This document shows, piece by piece, positions 48,452-57,694 of a DNA stretch of 64,000 nucleotides (its first letter is position 1; every line of letters begins with the position of its first letter). The stretch is from Marinicella rhabdoformis (GTDB taxonomy: Bacteria; Pseudomonadota; Gammaproteobacteria; Xanthomonadales; Marinicellaceae), in NCBI RefSeq assembly GCF_009671245.1, contig NZ_VTFS01000003.1, forward strand, positions 248,001 to 312,000. The letters are read 5' to 3'. The notes below the pieces were generated by a model. That model searched no databases. It was not told the origin of the DNA and worked only from the letters and a program-made list of their open reading frames with translations. The translations under genes and the position numbers were made by a program.

Positions 48452-48882
48452 CTGCATTGCTCCGCTTGTGCCCTGGCAGCCTCATCAACCCGCTCATTGT
48501 TAACATCACCTGCATGCCCTTTGACCCAATGCCAATTGATATTATGTCTCATTAAAGCGGCATCAAGTTGTTGCCATAAGGCTTTATTTTTTACAGGCTC
48601 TTTTTTACTGTTTTTCCAACCCTTAGCCTTCCAACCATGAATCCAAGAGGTGGCGCCATCCATGACATACTTAGAATCCGTATATAATTCAATATCACAA
48701 GCGGATTTTAAAGCAGTTAAAGCCGATATCACAGCCTGCATTTCCATTTGGTTATTAGTCGTCTCAGCTTGATGTCCTGTGAGCATTTTCTCTTTACCTC
48801 GACACATCAATAAAGCCGCCCAGCCACCTGGGCCAGGATTGCCTAAGCAAGAACCGTCGGTATAAATCGTTACCTTTTGCAT
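48448..48882 (-). CDS. rnhA: ribonuclease HI
   Basis: 144 residues if started at the ATG at 48882 ([20 protein letters not shown]), which fits family length. The frame is open to 48951, and an ATG at 48903 is possible, but a TATAAT-like box just before it (48907-48912) suggests that transcription begins there. Active-site residues are present: Asp in YTDGS, Glu in NNQMEMQAV, Asp in LYTDSKYV and the late Asp in VDEAARAQA. Removes RNA from RNA-DNA hybrids. Divergent from gloB with very little space. Confidence 0.92.
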   Translation of the reverse strand: MQKVTIYTDGSCLGNPGPGGWAALLMCRGKEKMLTGHQAETTNNQMEMQAVISALTALKSACDIELYTDSKYVMDGATSWIHGWKAKGWKNSKKEPVKNKALWQQLDAALMRHNINWHWVKGHAGDVNNERVDEAARAQAEQCR

Positions 48883-48933
48883 CCGTTCAGTAGTATCATT
48901 CATGCAGGCATTATAAAACATTACATCGACTAT

Positions 48934-49701
48934 ATGAAAATCAAGATTCATCCTATTCCAGCATTCAGTGACAATTACATATGGACTTTACAAAACCAAA
49001 GTCATGCAGTGGTGGTTGACCCAGGTGATGCCACCGCAGTAACATCCTATTTAAACAACCACAACCTCAATTTAGCTGCGATTTTAATCACCCATCACCA
49101 TTACGATCATGTCGATGGTTTAGTTGAATTACAAACCCAATGGGATTGCCCCGTCTTTGCCCCCAAAGATGAAAGGATTCCTGGTAACTTAACTGTTGTT
49201 AGTGATAAAGCAAGCGTCAAGATTGAACAACTTAAACTCAAATTTAAAGTCTTATTTACACCTGGCCACACGCTGACCCACATATGTTATCTTAATAAGG
49301 ACATGTTGTTTTGTGGAGACACACTCTTTAGCTTAGGCTGTGGCAGAATGTTTGAAGGAACTGCCGAACAATTCAGCTCATCATTAAATCAATTGAAACA
49401 ACTTAACGATGACACTAAAGTATATTGTACCCATGAATACACAGAATCTAATTGGCGCTTTGCTCAAGAAGTCAATCCAAAAAACCAGAAGCTAAACACA
49501 TTCAAAACACTTCTAGATGAAAAACGAAAGCAAGGTTTGCCTTCCTTACCTAGCACAATGGCGGTAGAAAAGTCATTGAACCCGTTTTTAAACTGCAGTG
49601 ACCCAACTATAGTTTCAGCCGTTTCAGGACACTTCAATCAACAACCAAACACAGCATCCGAAACTTTTGCCCTACTCCGGCATTGGAAAGACAACTTTTG
49701 A
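48934..49701 (+). CDS. gloB: hydroxyacylglutathione hydrolase (glyoxalase II)
   Basis: 255 residues from the ATG at 48934 ([17 protein letters not shown]); the extra upstream frame overlaps rnhA. Metallo-beta-lactamase fold with [10 protein letters not shown], further ligands in [25 protein letters not shown] and CTHEYTESN, and the glutathione-binding Arg/Lys tail. Splits S-lactoylglutathione into lactate and glutathione, completing methylglyoxal removal. Confidence 0.95.
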   Translation: MKIKIHPIPAFSDNYIWTLQNQSHAVVVDPGDATAVTSYLNNHNLNLAAILITHHHYDHVDGLVELQTQWDCPVFAPKDERIPGNLTVVSDKASVKIEQLKLKFKVLFTPGHTLTHICYLNKDMLFCGDTLFSLGCGRMFEGTAEQFSSSLNQLKQLNDDTKVYCTHEYTESNWRFAQEVNPKNQKLNTFKTLLDEKRKQGLPSLPSTMAVEKSLNPFLNCSDPTIVSAVSGHFNQQPNTASETFALLRHWKDNF

Positions 49702-49817
49702 CGCCATCAAAAACCTTATGGGCCCACTGGTAGGCCACTGACCCAGCAACCAAGTGACTCTATTTTTTGGCAACAATCTGTAGTATGATGATAGGCTAAC
49801 GACGGTGTGGCCACAGA

Positions 49818-52385
49818 ATGACTTTTAGATACATTTTCATCATTTTTTTATTTCTTAACTACTCTTTTTCAACGGATGCACAAGAGTTAAAAGGAAATGA
49901 TTATCGTGTCGGATATTTTTCTAGCCCACCCTTGGTATTTTTAAACCCCGACACCAACCAAGCTGAAGGTCTGTTGGTCGATTTAATGAACCAAATGGCG
50001 CAAGACCATCAATTCAACATCACTTGGGTGCATGAAGAGTGGCCCACCTTGCTCGAATTGTCAAAAAAAGACCAAATTGACATGATCACTTCAGCTGGCT
50101 ACAACGAAGATCGAGCGGGTTATTTAAACTTTTCCGAACAAAGCTTCATTACTGTTTGGGGGCAGGTGTTCCTCCCTTTGGACTCCGATATTGAAAATAT
50201 TTTTGACCTAAGCAACAAAACCATCGCGGCCATGAAAGGTGACATCAATGCCATCAATCTACTTAATCAATGCCAACAATTCGAAGTCGACTGTCAAATT
50301 CAGGAAGTGAATTCTTACCCAGAAATATTTGAGTTAATCCAAAGCAAACAAGTGGATGGCGGCGTTTCAAACAACTTGGTCGGTATTGAATATGTTAAAA
50401 ACACACAGATTCTTGGTAGCAGTGTGGTGTTTAACCCCTTCAAGGTCTTTGTCGCCATTCCCAAGGGGCATGAGCAGTCATTGCTGAACATTTACGACCA
50501 GTCCATTTCAAAATGGAAAGCCGACAAAAACTCACTCTATTATTCTGCGAGAATAAAGTGGCTCCAAGTGGAGGGTGATGAGATTTTTCCACCTTGGGTT
50601 TGGCCAATGCTGTTGGTTGTTGGCATCATTGCAATTTTGGCATTGGGATTTGCTACTCTTTTCAAAAAACAAGTTAATCTGAGGGTGCTGGAATTAACTG
50701 GGCGTGAAGAACAGTTACAACAAATCATCAACTTGGTTCCACATATCATCTACGTTGTTGACATCAATGGTGACATTCTTTTAGCCAATGAAACAGCCAG
50801 TCATTTCTTTGGACTGACCACCAAAGCCTTTGAGTCAATCAACAGTGAAAAATTAGTGACCACACACCCAGAGTATGAACCTTTTTTCAACAACCAAATT
50901 TTAATCAATCCCAGAAACTCCCAACCCATCCATAAAGAACTGACTACTGATGACTTCAGTGGTCAAGAACATGTTTTGTACCTGTCTAGAATGCCTTTCT
51001 TGGGCAGGCATGACGAGTCACCTGCCATACTTACAGTGGGTGTTGATATCACGGAAGCGAAAAAATTTGAAGAAAAAATCAAGTTTATGGCCCAACATGA
51101 TGCACTGACAGACTTACCTAATCGCATACTGTTAAATGACAGGTTAAACCATTCTTTGGCACGTGCATCACAACATCACCATCACGGTGCCATTTTGTTT
51201 TTGGACATTGACAACTTCAAAACCATCAACGATTCACAAGGCCATCACATTGGCGACATGATGATTAAACAAATGGCCACTCGATTACAAAAAATTGTAG
51301 GTCAAGGGGATACCATAGCCAGACTGGGAGGAGATGAGTTTATTGTTGAGCTATCAGAGCTAGGAACAGACACAGAATCAGCGGAAAAGGAAGCCCTTTC
51401 TATTTGCGACCAAATATTATCATCTATAGCCGAAGCCTTTCACATCAAAGAACGAAAGTTTCACATCACCAGCAGCATAGGCATGGTGATTTACCCTCGT
51501 GACGGCACCAACCAAAATGTTTTGATTCAAAGGGCCGATACTGCCATGTATGAAGCCAAAGCCAATGGCGGTAATCGCGTGGTCACATTTCGAAATCGCC
51601 TTGAAAGGGCTGTCATCAAATCCCATGAGCTAGAAAACGAACTGAGGCGTGCACTGGAAAGGAATCAAATCCATTTGGTCTACCAGCCCATTATTGATTC
51701 AAATACAGGAGAAACTGCGGGTTCAGAGGCTTTAATGCGTTGGGACCACCCCAAAAAAGGGTCAATATTACCCAGTGACTTTATTCCCATTGCCGAGAAA
51801 ACACACATTATTTTAGACCTTGGGTTTTGGGCATTGGAGCAAGCTTGCATACAAATCAGTGAATGGAAAAAACAGTCTAACAAACCATTTTTTGTTGCTG
51901 TTAACCTCTCCGTAATTCAAATCCGAGACGACCTCTTTTTGCCCAAAGTTTCTGAACTTATTCAGCGATATGATATCCCCAGAAATTTTTTAGAAATTGA
52001 AGTAACCGAATCTGTATTAATGAGAGAAACCAAACGATCCATCCGAATTTTAAAAGAATTGAAACAACTGGGTATCAGAATTTCTATTGATGACTTTGGC
52101 ACAGGGTATTCTTCATTTAACTACATCAGGCAGTTACCCTTAGATAAAATAAAAATTGACCGTGCCTTTATTAAAGACATACCCCATGACAATAACAGCA
52201 CCACCATTGTTAGAACCATATTAGGAATGGCCAAAGAAATGAACTTTGATGTGGTAGCTGAAGGAGTTGAAAACCAAGAGCAAGTCGATTTCTTAAAAAA
52301 AGAACAGTGCCATTTCTTTCAAGGGTTTTATTACGCCAAACCACAAAAGGTATCAGAGTTTGAAAAAAAAGCCCTGTTTTTATAA
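49818..52385 (+). CDS. SBP_bac_3-PAS-GGDEF-EAL sensor protein
   Basis: 855 residues. Signal peptide (to about 21), a periplasmic solute-binding (Bac_3-type) domain (about 25-250), one transmembrane helix (about 258-280), a PAS domain (about 290-410), a GGDEF domain with intact GGDEF at 504-508, and an EAL domain with Glu637 and the set EVTESVL, DDFGTGYSSFNY, KIKIDRAF, VAEGVEN. It should sense a small periplasmic ligand, perhaps an amino acid, and both make and break c-di-GMP; which activity dominates cannot be told. Single gene, convergent with yaaA (8-bp gap). Confidence 0.92.
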   Translation: MTFRYIFIIFLFLNYSFSTDAQELKGNDYRVGYFSSPPLVFLNPDTNQAEGLLVDLMNQMAQDHQFNITWVHEEWPTLLELSKKDQIDMITSAGYNEDRAGYLNFSEQSFITVWGQVFLPLDSDIENIFDLSNKTIAAMKGDINAINLLNQCQQFEVDCQIQEVNSYPEIFELIQSKQVDGGVSNNLVGIEYVKNTQILGSSVVFNPFKVFVAIPKGHEQSLLNIYDQSISKWKADKNSLYYSARIKWLQVEGDEIFPPWVWPMLLVVGIIAILALGFATLFKKQVNLRVLELTGREEQLQQIINLVPHIIYVVDINGDILLANETASHFFGLTTKAFESINSEKLVTTHPEYEPFFNNQILINPRNSQPIHKELTTDDFSGQEHVLYLSRMPFLGRHDESPAILTVGVDITEAKKFEEKIKFMAQHDALTDLPNRILLNDRLNHSLARASQHHHHGAILFLDIDNFKTINDSQGHHIGDMMIKQMATRLQKIVGQGDTIARLGGDEFIVELSELGTDTESAEKEALSICDQILSSIAEAFHIKERKFHITSSIGMVIYPRDGTNQNVLIQRADTAMYEAKANGGNRVVTFRNRLERAVIKSHELENELRRALERNQIHLVYQPIIDSNTGETAGSEALMRWDHPKKGSILPSDFIPIAEKTHIILDLGFWALEQACIQISEWKKQSNKPFFVAVNLSVIQIRDDLFLPKVSELIQRYDIPRNFLEIEVTESVLMRETKRSIRILKELKQLGIRISIDDFGTGYSSFNYIRQLPLDKIKIDRAFIKDIPHDNNSTTIVRTILGMAKEMNFDVVAEGVENQEQVDFLKKEQCHFFQGFYYAKPQKVSEFEKKALFL

Positions 52386-52393
52386 TCCCACAA

Positions 52394-53167
52394 TCAGCCG
52401 TTTACAGGGGGCGGCTGTTGACGTTCAAAGACCCAATTCAAACCTTCTGATAAGCTATCATCAAACTGATAACCATCGAAGCTGAGCCCCTTGATGTCAT
52501 CGGGTGAGGTGACATTATTTTGTATAATGGCCCGCGCCATTTGGCCTCGCGCTTTTTTAGCATAAAAACCAATCACTCGTGTTTTACCGTCTTTGGTGTC
52601 TTTGAAGTTGATGGTCAATACTTGCGCTTTAAGGCCTTTTTTCTTAACGGCCTTAAAATATTCATTGGACGCTAAATTGATTACCCAATCATCACATTCT
52701 TTGTTGATGGTGTCTGTTATTTGATGACCCCAAAATTGATACAGGTTCTCGTATTTGTCATGCTGCAGCTTGGTTTTCATTTCAAGTCGATAAGCCTGAA
52801 TTAAATCCAAAGGCCTTAAATAACCATACAATCCTGACAAAATTCGAATGTGCTTTTGTGCGATGGCCCAATCCATATCTGACCAAGTATCGGCATCCAA
52901 ACCTGTATAAACATCACCTTTAAATGCCAATGCTGCCTGTTTGGCTTGCCCTAACATAAATGGCGTTTTAAAGGCTTGAAAACGGTCCACATTCAATTCA
53001 GCCAAATTTTCACTGACAGACATCAATTGTTGAACATCCGACACTTTGAGCTTTTTCAAGGTGGTCATCAACTGTTCAGAATGCGCTAAAAGCTGAGGAT
53101 AAGAATGTGGTACATATGGATTTTGTTCGAAATCCTGCCCTTTTGATGGAGACAATAAAATAATCAT
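52394..53167 (-). CDS. yaaA: peroxide stress protein YaaA
   Basis: 257 residues, the usual length. Starts MIILLSPSKGQDF and carries the family blocks VSENLAELNVDRF, TGLDADTWS, LSGLYGYLRPLDLIQAYRLEM, VINLASNEYFKAV and FYAKKARGQMARAI. YaaA limits free iron under peroxide stress in E. coli and binds DNA with a helix-hairpin-helix fold. It overlaps the bioA stop by 4 nt (ATGA), so it is coupled to biotin synthesis in this genome; the link is unexplained. Confidence 0.93.
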   Translation of the reverse strand: MIILLSPSKGQDFEQNPYVPHSYPQLLAHSEQLMTTLKKLKVSDVQQLMSVSENLAELNVDRFQAFKTPFMLGQAKQAALAFKGDVYTGLDADTWSDMDWAIAQKHIRILSGLYGYLRPLDLIQAYRLEMKTKLQHDKYENLYQFWGHQITDTINKECDDWVINLASNEYFKAVKKKGLKAQVLTINFKDTKDGKTRVIGFYAKKARGQMARAIIQNNVTSPDDIKGLSFDGYQFDDSLSEGLNWVFERQQPPPVNG

Positions 53168-54438
53168 GAATGTAATTCTTCAGTAATGTGTTTGATAACC
53201 GTGTAAATGCTTTGGCACAGATGTGAAACATCTTCGCCTGGCATGATATAAGGCGGCATCACATAAATCAAGTTAGAAAAAGGGCGAATCCAAACCCCTT
53301 GCTCCACAAAAGCAGCGACATAAGTGTCAGTATCCACGCGATCATGCATTTCTACCACACCTATGGCGCCTAAACTGCGAACTGTTTTTACAGCTGATAA
53401 TGACAAGCATGCTTGCAGCTCATCAAACAATTGGTTTTCCAAATGCTTCACCTCAGCATGCCAGTCTTTATTAATTAACAAATCAATAGAAGCAGAAGCC
53501 ACAGCACAAGCCAAAGGATTGGCCATAAATGTCGGGCCATGCATGAAGTTATTGTCCATGCCATGACCAATGTGCTCTTGACACAAAACAGCAGAGAGTG
53601 TCATATAACCACCCGTGATGGCTTTACCCAAACACAGAATATCGGGCACCACACCCGCATGTTGATAAGCGAACATTTCACCGGTGCGTCCAAAGCCTGT
53701 GGCAATTTCATCAAAAATCAACAACACACCATAGCGATCACACAAAGTACGCACTTGACGCAAATACTCTGGATGATAAAACCACATACCGCCCACACCT
53801 TGAACAATGGGCTCAAAAATAACCGCAATCAGTTCCTCATGGTGCTCAGTAATAGTTTGTTCAAATTCAAGCAAGTAATCATCTTGCCATTCTTCACCAT
53901 ATGCACAGATTGGCGCATCAACAAACAGGTGTTTGTTGATGAGCTTTGAAAACATGGTATGCATGCCATTGACTGGGTCACACACCGACATGGCACCAAA
54001 TGTGTCACCGTGGTAGCCTTTGGTGAACGTCAGAAATCGTTTCTTTTTATTTTGGTTTTTGGCGTAACAGTATTGAGCTGCCATCTTCATTGCAGCTTCC
54101 ACAGCAACCGAACCAGAGTCAGCAAAAAATACTTGATTCAAGGCATCATCATTCAATGCCAAGAGCTGCTTGCCCAATCGAATCGCTGGCTCATGGGTCA
54201 AACTACCAAACATCACATGTGACATTTGTGCCGCTTGATCTTGTAATGCTTGGTTCAATTCCGGTACATTGTAACCATGTATACAAGCCCACCAAGACGA
54301 CATGCCATCAATCAACTCTCTACCATCCTCGAGCTTTAAGCGCACACCATCAGCTGACACCACAGGAAAAACCACCGCGGGATCAGAAAGGTTGGTATAA
54401 GGATGCCACAAGTGTTTTTTATCGAATGCTAAATCCAT
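53164..54438 (-). CDS. bioA: adenosylmethionine-8-amino-7-oxononanoate aminotransferase
   Basis: 424 residues. PLP aminotransferase of biotin synthesis. DKKHLWHPYTNLSDP is the BioA start signature, followed by DGMSSWWACIHGYN, the PLP-binding IFDEIATGFGRTG and the Schiff-base Lys in LCLGKAITGGYM, then MHGPTFMANPLACAVA. Other bio genes are absent here, so bioA is separated from a bioBFCD cluster. Coupled to yaaA by a 4-nt overlap. Confidence 0.96.
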   Translation of the reverse strand: MDLAFDKKHLWHPYTNLSDPAVVFPVVSADGVRLKLEDGRELIDGMSSWWACIHGYNVPELNQALQDQAAQMSHVMFGSLTHEPAIRLGKQLLALNDDALNQVFFADSGSVAVEAAMKMAAQYCYAKNQNKKKRFLTFTKGYHGDTFGAMSVCDPVNGMHTMFSKLINKHLFVDAPICAYGEEWQDDYLLEFEQTITEHHEELIAVIFEPIVQGVGGMWFYHPEYLRQVRTLCDRYGVLLIFDEIATGFGRTGEMFAYQHAGVVPDILCLGKAITGGYMTLSAVLCQEHIGHGMDNNFMHGPTFMANPLACAVASASIDLLINKDWHAEVKHLENQLFDELQACLSLSAVKTVRSLGAIGVVEMHDRVDTDTYVAAFVEQGVWIRPFSNLIYVMPPYIMPGEDVSHLCQSIYTVIKHITEELHS

Positions 54439-54460
54439 GTTACTTTTAAATCCAAATTGA

Positions 54461-54928
54461 TTAATCTACAACTGATCGAATTAACTCAGAAGGAAAGCCA
54501 CGCCTGTATAAAAAATTCTGACGCTTGGCTTTCTCTTTAAAGTCAGTCCAGGCTCGCCCTTTGTATTTTTTTTCATACACTTGGTGCACCAAAGCTTCAA
54601 AATCTATTTCGGCCTCATAAAGGGCCTCTTGTATCAAGCGACTGGCGACACCTTTTTGTTCTAACTCACGCTCAATACGCATTGGCCCATAACCTTTATT
54701 ACTTCGAGAACGCCAGTAACTCTCTGCATAACGTGCATCACTGAGTAAGTTTTCTTTTTGCAACTCAGCTATCAACGCAAAAACCACCGCTTCAGGGTGG
54801 TTTTTGTTCAATAGCTTTTGTTGCAATTCATAAGCTGAATGCTCGCGCATCGCTAATGAACCAATGGCCGAAGCCCTGGCTTTAGACTCTGGGCTGTATT
54901 TCTGGTCAGCCTGCGACAGTTCCTTCAT
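54461..54928 (-). CDS. recX: regulatory protein RecX
   Basis: 155 residues made of three-helix repeats: LAMREHSAYELQQKLLNK, YAESYWRSRSNKGYGPMRIERELEQKGV and the tail RRGFPSELIRSVV. Binds RecA filaments and limits their extension. It follows recA by 8 bp and is expressed with it. Confidence 0.93.
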   Translation of the reverse strand: MKELSQADQKYSPESKARASAIGSLAMREHSAYELQQKLLNKNHPEAVVFALIAELQKENLLSDARYAESYWRSRSNKGYGPMRIERELEQKGVASRLIQEALYEAEIDFEALVHQVYEKKYKGRAWTDFKEKAKRQNFLYRRGFPSELIRSVVD

Positions 54929-54936
54929 GCCATGCC

Positions 54937-55995
54937 TTATTCAGCTGCAACAACTTCTTCTTCGACATCTTCAGGTTTAGGTAATAATATGTCTCGAATC
55001 TTGGTTTCCAATTCTTGTGCATGTTCTGGGTTATCACGGAAGTACTGCTTGGCATTCTCTTTACCCTGTCCTATGCGAATTTCACCATAACTGTACCAAG
55101 CACCAGCTTTAGACACCAAGTTATGCGCCACACCAAAGTCAATCAACTCACCCAACAAGGAAATTCCTTGCCCATACAAAATTTCAAACTGGACTTGTTT
55201 GAACGGTGGTGCCATTTTATTTTTAACCACTTTAACGCGGGTGTCATTACCAATCACTTCATCACCTTTCTTGATCGCACCTATGCGGCGGATGTCCAAA
55301 CGTACCGATGAATAGAATTTCAATGCATTACCACCTGTTGTGGTTTCAGGAGAACCAAACATCACACCAATTTTCATGCGAATCTGGTTAATAAAAATCA
55401 CCATACAATTGGTGCGTTTGATGTTACCGGTTAATTTACGCAACGCCTGTGACATCAATCGTGCCTGTAGGCCCATATGGGAATCGCCCATGTCACCTTC
55501 AATCTCAGCTTTGGGCGTTAAAGCCGCAACTGAATCCACCACAATCATATCAACCGCATTAGAACGAACCAACATGTCACAAATTTCCAAAGCTTCTTCA
55601 CCTGTGTCAGGCTGTGAAACCAACAAATCATCAATGTTAACACCCAATTTAGCAGCATAAGCCGGATCAAGCGCATGTTCAGCATCAATAAAAGCAGCCG
55701 TGCCACCTTTTTTCTGACATTCAGCAACAGCATGTAAAGTCAAAGTGGTTTTACCACTGGACTCAGGCCCATAAATTTCAACCACACGACCACGTGGTAA
55801 TCCACCTATACCCAATGCCACATCCAAACCCAATGAACCTGTGGAATAAACATCCGTGGTTAATGCCTGGTTATCACCCATGCGCATCACCGAACCTTTA
55901 CCGAATTGCTTTTCAATTTGTCCTAAAGCCGCTGCCAGGGCTTTCTTTTTGTTGTCATCCACTTTATTTTGCTCCACTAATTTGAGGTTGTTCAT
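54937..55995 (-). CDS. recA: recombinase RecA
   Basis: 352 residues. The ATG at 55995 with a GGAG seven bases away is the start; the TTG two codons upstream only extends the frame. Walker A GPESSGKT, Walker [12 protein letters not shown]2 loop [21 protein letters not shown], and an acidic C-terminal tail ([13 protein letters not shown]). Strand exchange and activation of LexA self-cleavage. Upstream DNA has several inverted repeats; see the regulatory entry. Confidence 0.98.
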   Translation of the reverse strand: MNNLKLVEQNKVDDNKKKALAAALGQIEKQFGKGSVMRMGDNQALTTDVYSTGSLGLDVALGIGGLPRGRVVEIYGPESSGKTTLTLHAVAECQKKGGTAAFIDAEHALDPAYAAKLGVNIDDLLVSQPDTGEEALEICDMLVRSNAVDMIVVDSVAALTPKAEIEGDMGDSHMGLQARLMSQALRKLTGNIKRTNCMVIFINQIRMKIGVMFGSPETTTGGNALKFYSSVRLDIRRIGAIKKGDEVIGNDTRVKVVKNKMAPPFKQVQFEILYGQGISLLGELIDFGVAHNLVSKAGAWYSYGEIRIGQGKENAKQYFRDNPEHAQELETKIRDILLPKPEDVEEEVVAAE

Positions 55996-56054
55996 TTTCA
56001 AGCTCCGTATTATCGCACGTTATCAACCATGACAAAATTCAAAATGCTTTAAAT

Positions 56055-56158
56055 GTTTGTCAATTTTCTCTACATGCTGCCAATGATATAGACAAACATT
56101 CTCAAAACATGAGAATTAAAATAATTAATGACATTAAGGTGCTGTGCATTTATAACAG
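56055..56158. promoter_or_regulatory. inverted repeats upstream of recA
   Basis: Three structures lie between recA and the CBS gene: GTTTGTC/GACAAAC arms (56055-56061, 56091-56097); ATTCTCA-5-TGAGAAT (56098-56116); and CTGT-9-ACAG (56142-56158), one base longer than the E. coli LexA box. A TTGACA on the leftward strand lies within the first arm. Any of these may be the SOS operator; LexA specificity in this lineage is unknown. Confidence 0.4.
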
Positions 56159-56165
56159 CATCAAA

Positions 56166-56741
56166 TCACAACTTTATACGAGGTTGTTTAGACGCTTGAA
56201 AGATTCTTTTAAAGTCTGATGCTTCACTGATATCAACAGGCAACCTTAACTTTCTGGCAATGTCACTGCTAGAAATGACGCCTCTGATTTGGTTCAAGGC
56301 ATGGTCCACAACCAAACAATGCTGTAAACCTTGTGATTTTAACAGTTCCATCACCTCAGCAATAGTAGCCTCACATAAATCACTGTATTCAATGGCTTTT
56401 AATTTGGATTTGGGACGCATAAAATCCACCACTGTCATGTCAGAAGCTGCTTGTCCAAAGGCCTGCCTTTTGTTGATTTCTTGTTCGTTTAAATCATCGG
56501 TACTGACAACACCCAAAAACATCCCCGCGTCATCAACAACAAACTTCATCCTAACATGAGCCGCTTGCATCAAATTCAATGCCTCTCTGGCTCCCGCGAT
56601 GTGACTTAAATCAAATGGGTGGTAGACATGAAAGTCTGTAAAAATTAACAGTGCAGAAGAATCAGTGGATATGGAGGTGTCATGTTCTGGGTTAGCCACT
56701 TCATTAATGTCAGTGACCGTCAACAATTTTAATTGTTTCAT
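56166..56741 (-). CDS. CBS-domain pair protein
   Basis: 191 residues from the ATG at 56741 (good GGGAG site); the open frame 39 codons further is inside the next gene. The protein is little more than two CBS motifs: DLSHIAGAREALNLMQAAHVRMKFVVDD with GVVSTDDL, and ATIAEVMELLKSQGLQHCLVVDH with GVISSSDIARKL. Probably binds an adenosyl or nucleotide ligand and regulates an unknown partner. It follows the MddA-like gene by 16 bp in the same direction. Confidence 0.82.
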   Translation of the reverse strand: MKQLKLLTVTDINEVANPEHDTSISTDSSALLIFTDFHVYHPFDLSHIAGAREALNLMQAAHVRMKFVVDDAGMFLGVVSTDDLNEQEINKRQAFGQAASDMTVVDFMRPKSKLKAIEYSDLCEATIAEVMELLKSQGLQHCLVVDHALNQIRGVISSSDIARKLRLPVDISEASDFKRIFQASKQPRIKL

Positions 56742-56757
56742 TTTAAACTCCCGAATG

Positions 56758-57474
56758 TTAATAAAAGTAAGGGAAAATCTTTTTGGTGCGTTTTTTGTAT
56801 TGCTGGTAATCCTCTCCGAGGTCATGCTGCAATGACTTCTCTTCAAAATAGATACCAATAAAAATATAAATGCTCATACCAACAGCAAATACCAAATGTG
56901 TCACCGTCATCACGGGGATCGCCCAAAGGCTCATCAACAGGCCCAGCATCATGGGATGACGAATGGCTTGATAAAGCCACCTTTCAGAAAAGGGAATCGG
57001 TACATACGTCCGTTTCAAAAATGCCAGCCATACTTGACGCAACCCAAATAAATCAAAGTGATCAGTTAAAAATGTAGACAACAACACAAGTCCCCACCCC
57101 AAAAAGAAAATTGACCACATCAACCAAACCATGCCTTGGCCATCAAAGTGCCACAAAACACCTGGCATAGGCTGCCAAAACCACATCACCACGCCAAGCA
57201 CCACAGCAGTAACCAAAACATAAACACTGCGCTCAATGGTTGGAGGAATAATTTTAGCGATTTTATCTTTAAACTTTTGCCTGGCCATCACACTGTGTTG
57301 AACGCCCCAAAATATAATCAAAAAAACATTGATCAACAGTGCTTCTATATCAAAATCTTTTGAAGTCAAGGACAAATGGTTTTGAACGTACTGCTCTGCC
57401 ACAAAAGCAATGAAATAAATGAAAGCAAAAAAGAAAGCCAAATAACTGATTGAACCAAACAACAAATAAAACAT
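56758..57474 (-). CDS. mddA: MddA-like methanethiol S-methyltransferase family protein
   Basis: 238 residues, five or six transmembrane helices, of the NnrU/isoprenylcysteine-methyltransferase superfamily. Features of the MddA group: FWGVQHSVMARQKFK, PTIERSVYVL, LLSTFLTDHFDLFGLRQVW, the SAM-site YQAIRHPMMLGLL and FEEKSLQHDLGEDYQQYKKRTK. MddA makes dimethyl sulfide from methanethiol. Start ATG at 57474, with a GTG two codons before it as alternative. Adjacent to a CBS-domain gene in one operon. The substrate is inferred from family resemblance. Confidence 0.72.
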   Translation of the reverse strand: MFYLLFGSISYLAFFFAFIYFIAFVAEQYVQNHLSLTSKDFDIEALLINVFLIIFWGVQHSVMARQKFKDKIAKIIPPTIERSVYVLVTAVVLGVVMWFWQPMPGVLWHFDGQGMVWLMWSIFFLGWGLVLLSTFLTDHFDLFGLRQVWLAFLKRTYVPIPFSERWLYQAIRHPMMLGLLMSLWAIPVMTVTHLVFAVGMSIYIFIGIYFEEKSLQHDLGEDYQQYKKRTKKIFPYFY

Positions 57475-57694
57475 AGACACCTCGTATCACAGCCCAGAAC
57501 CGCTATGTCACTTTGATTTCTTGATTTATGTTGAGTGACTCAGCACACCAGGAATATTAATTGAGAACCTTAATTATTATAACAACCGTTGATTCTGACG
57601 GTCAAATGAAAGCCTGAATTTATATGAACAATGCATATATATGATTAATCGCTGTTTTTTGCTAAAATTTCGCCTTTGAATTTTAAAGCTTTAT

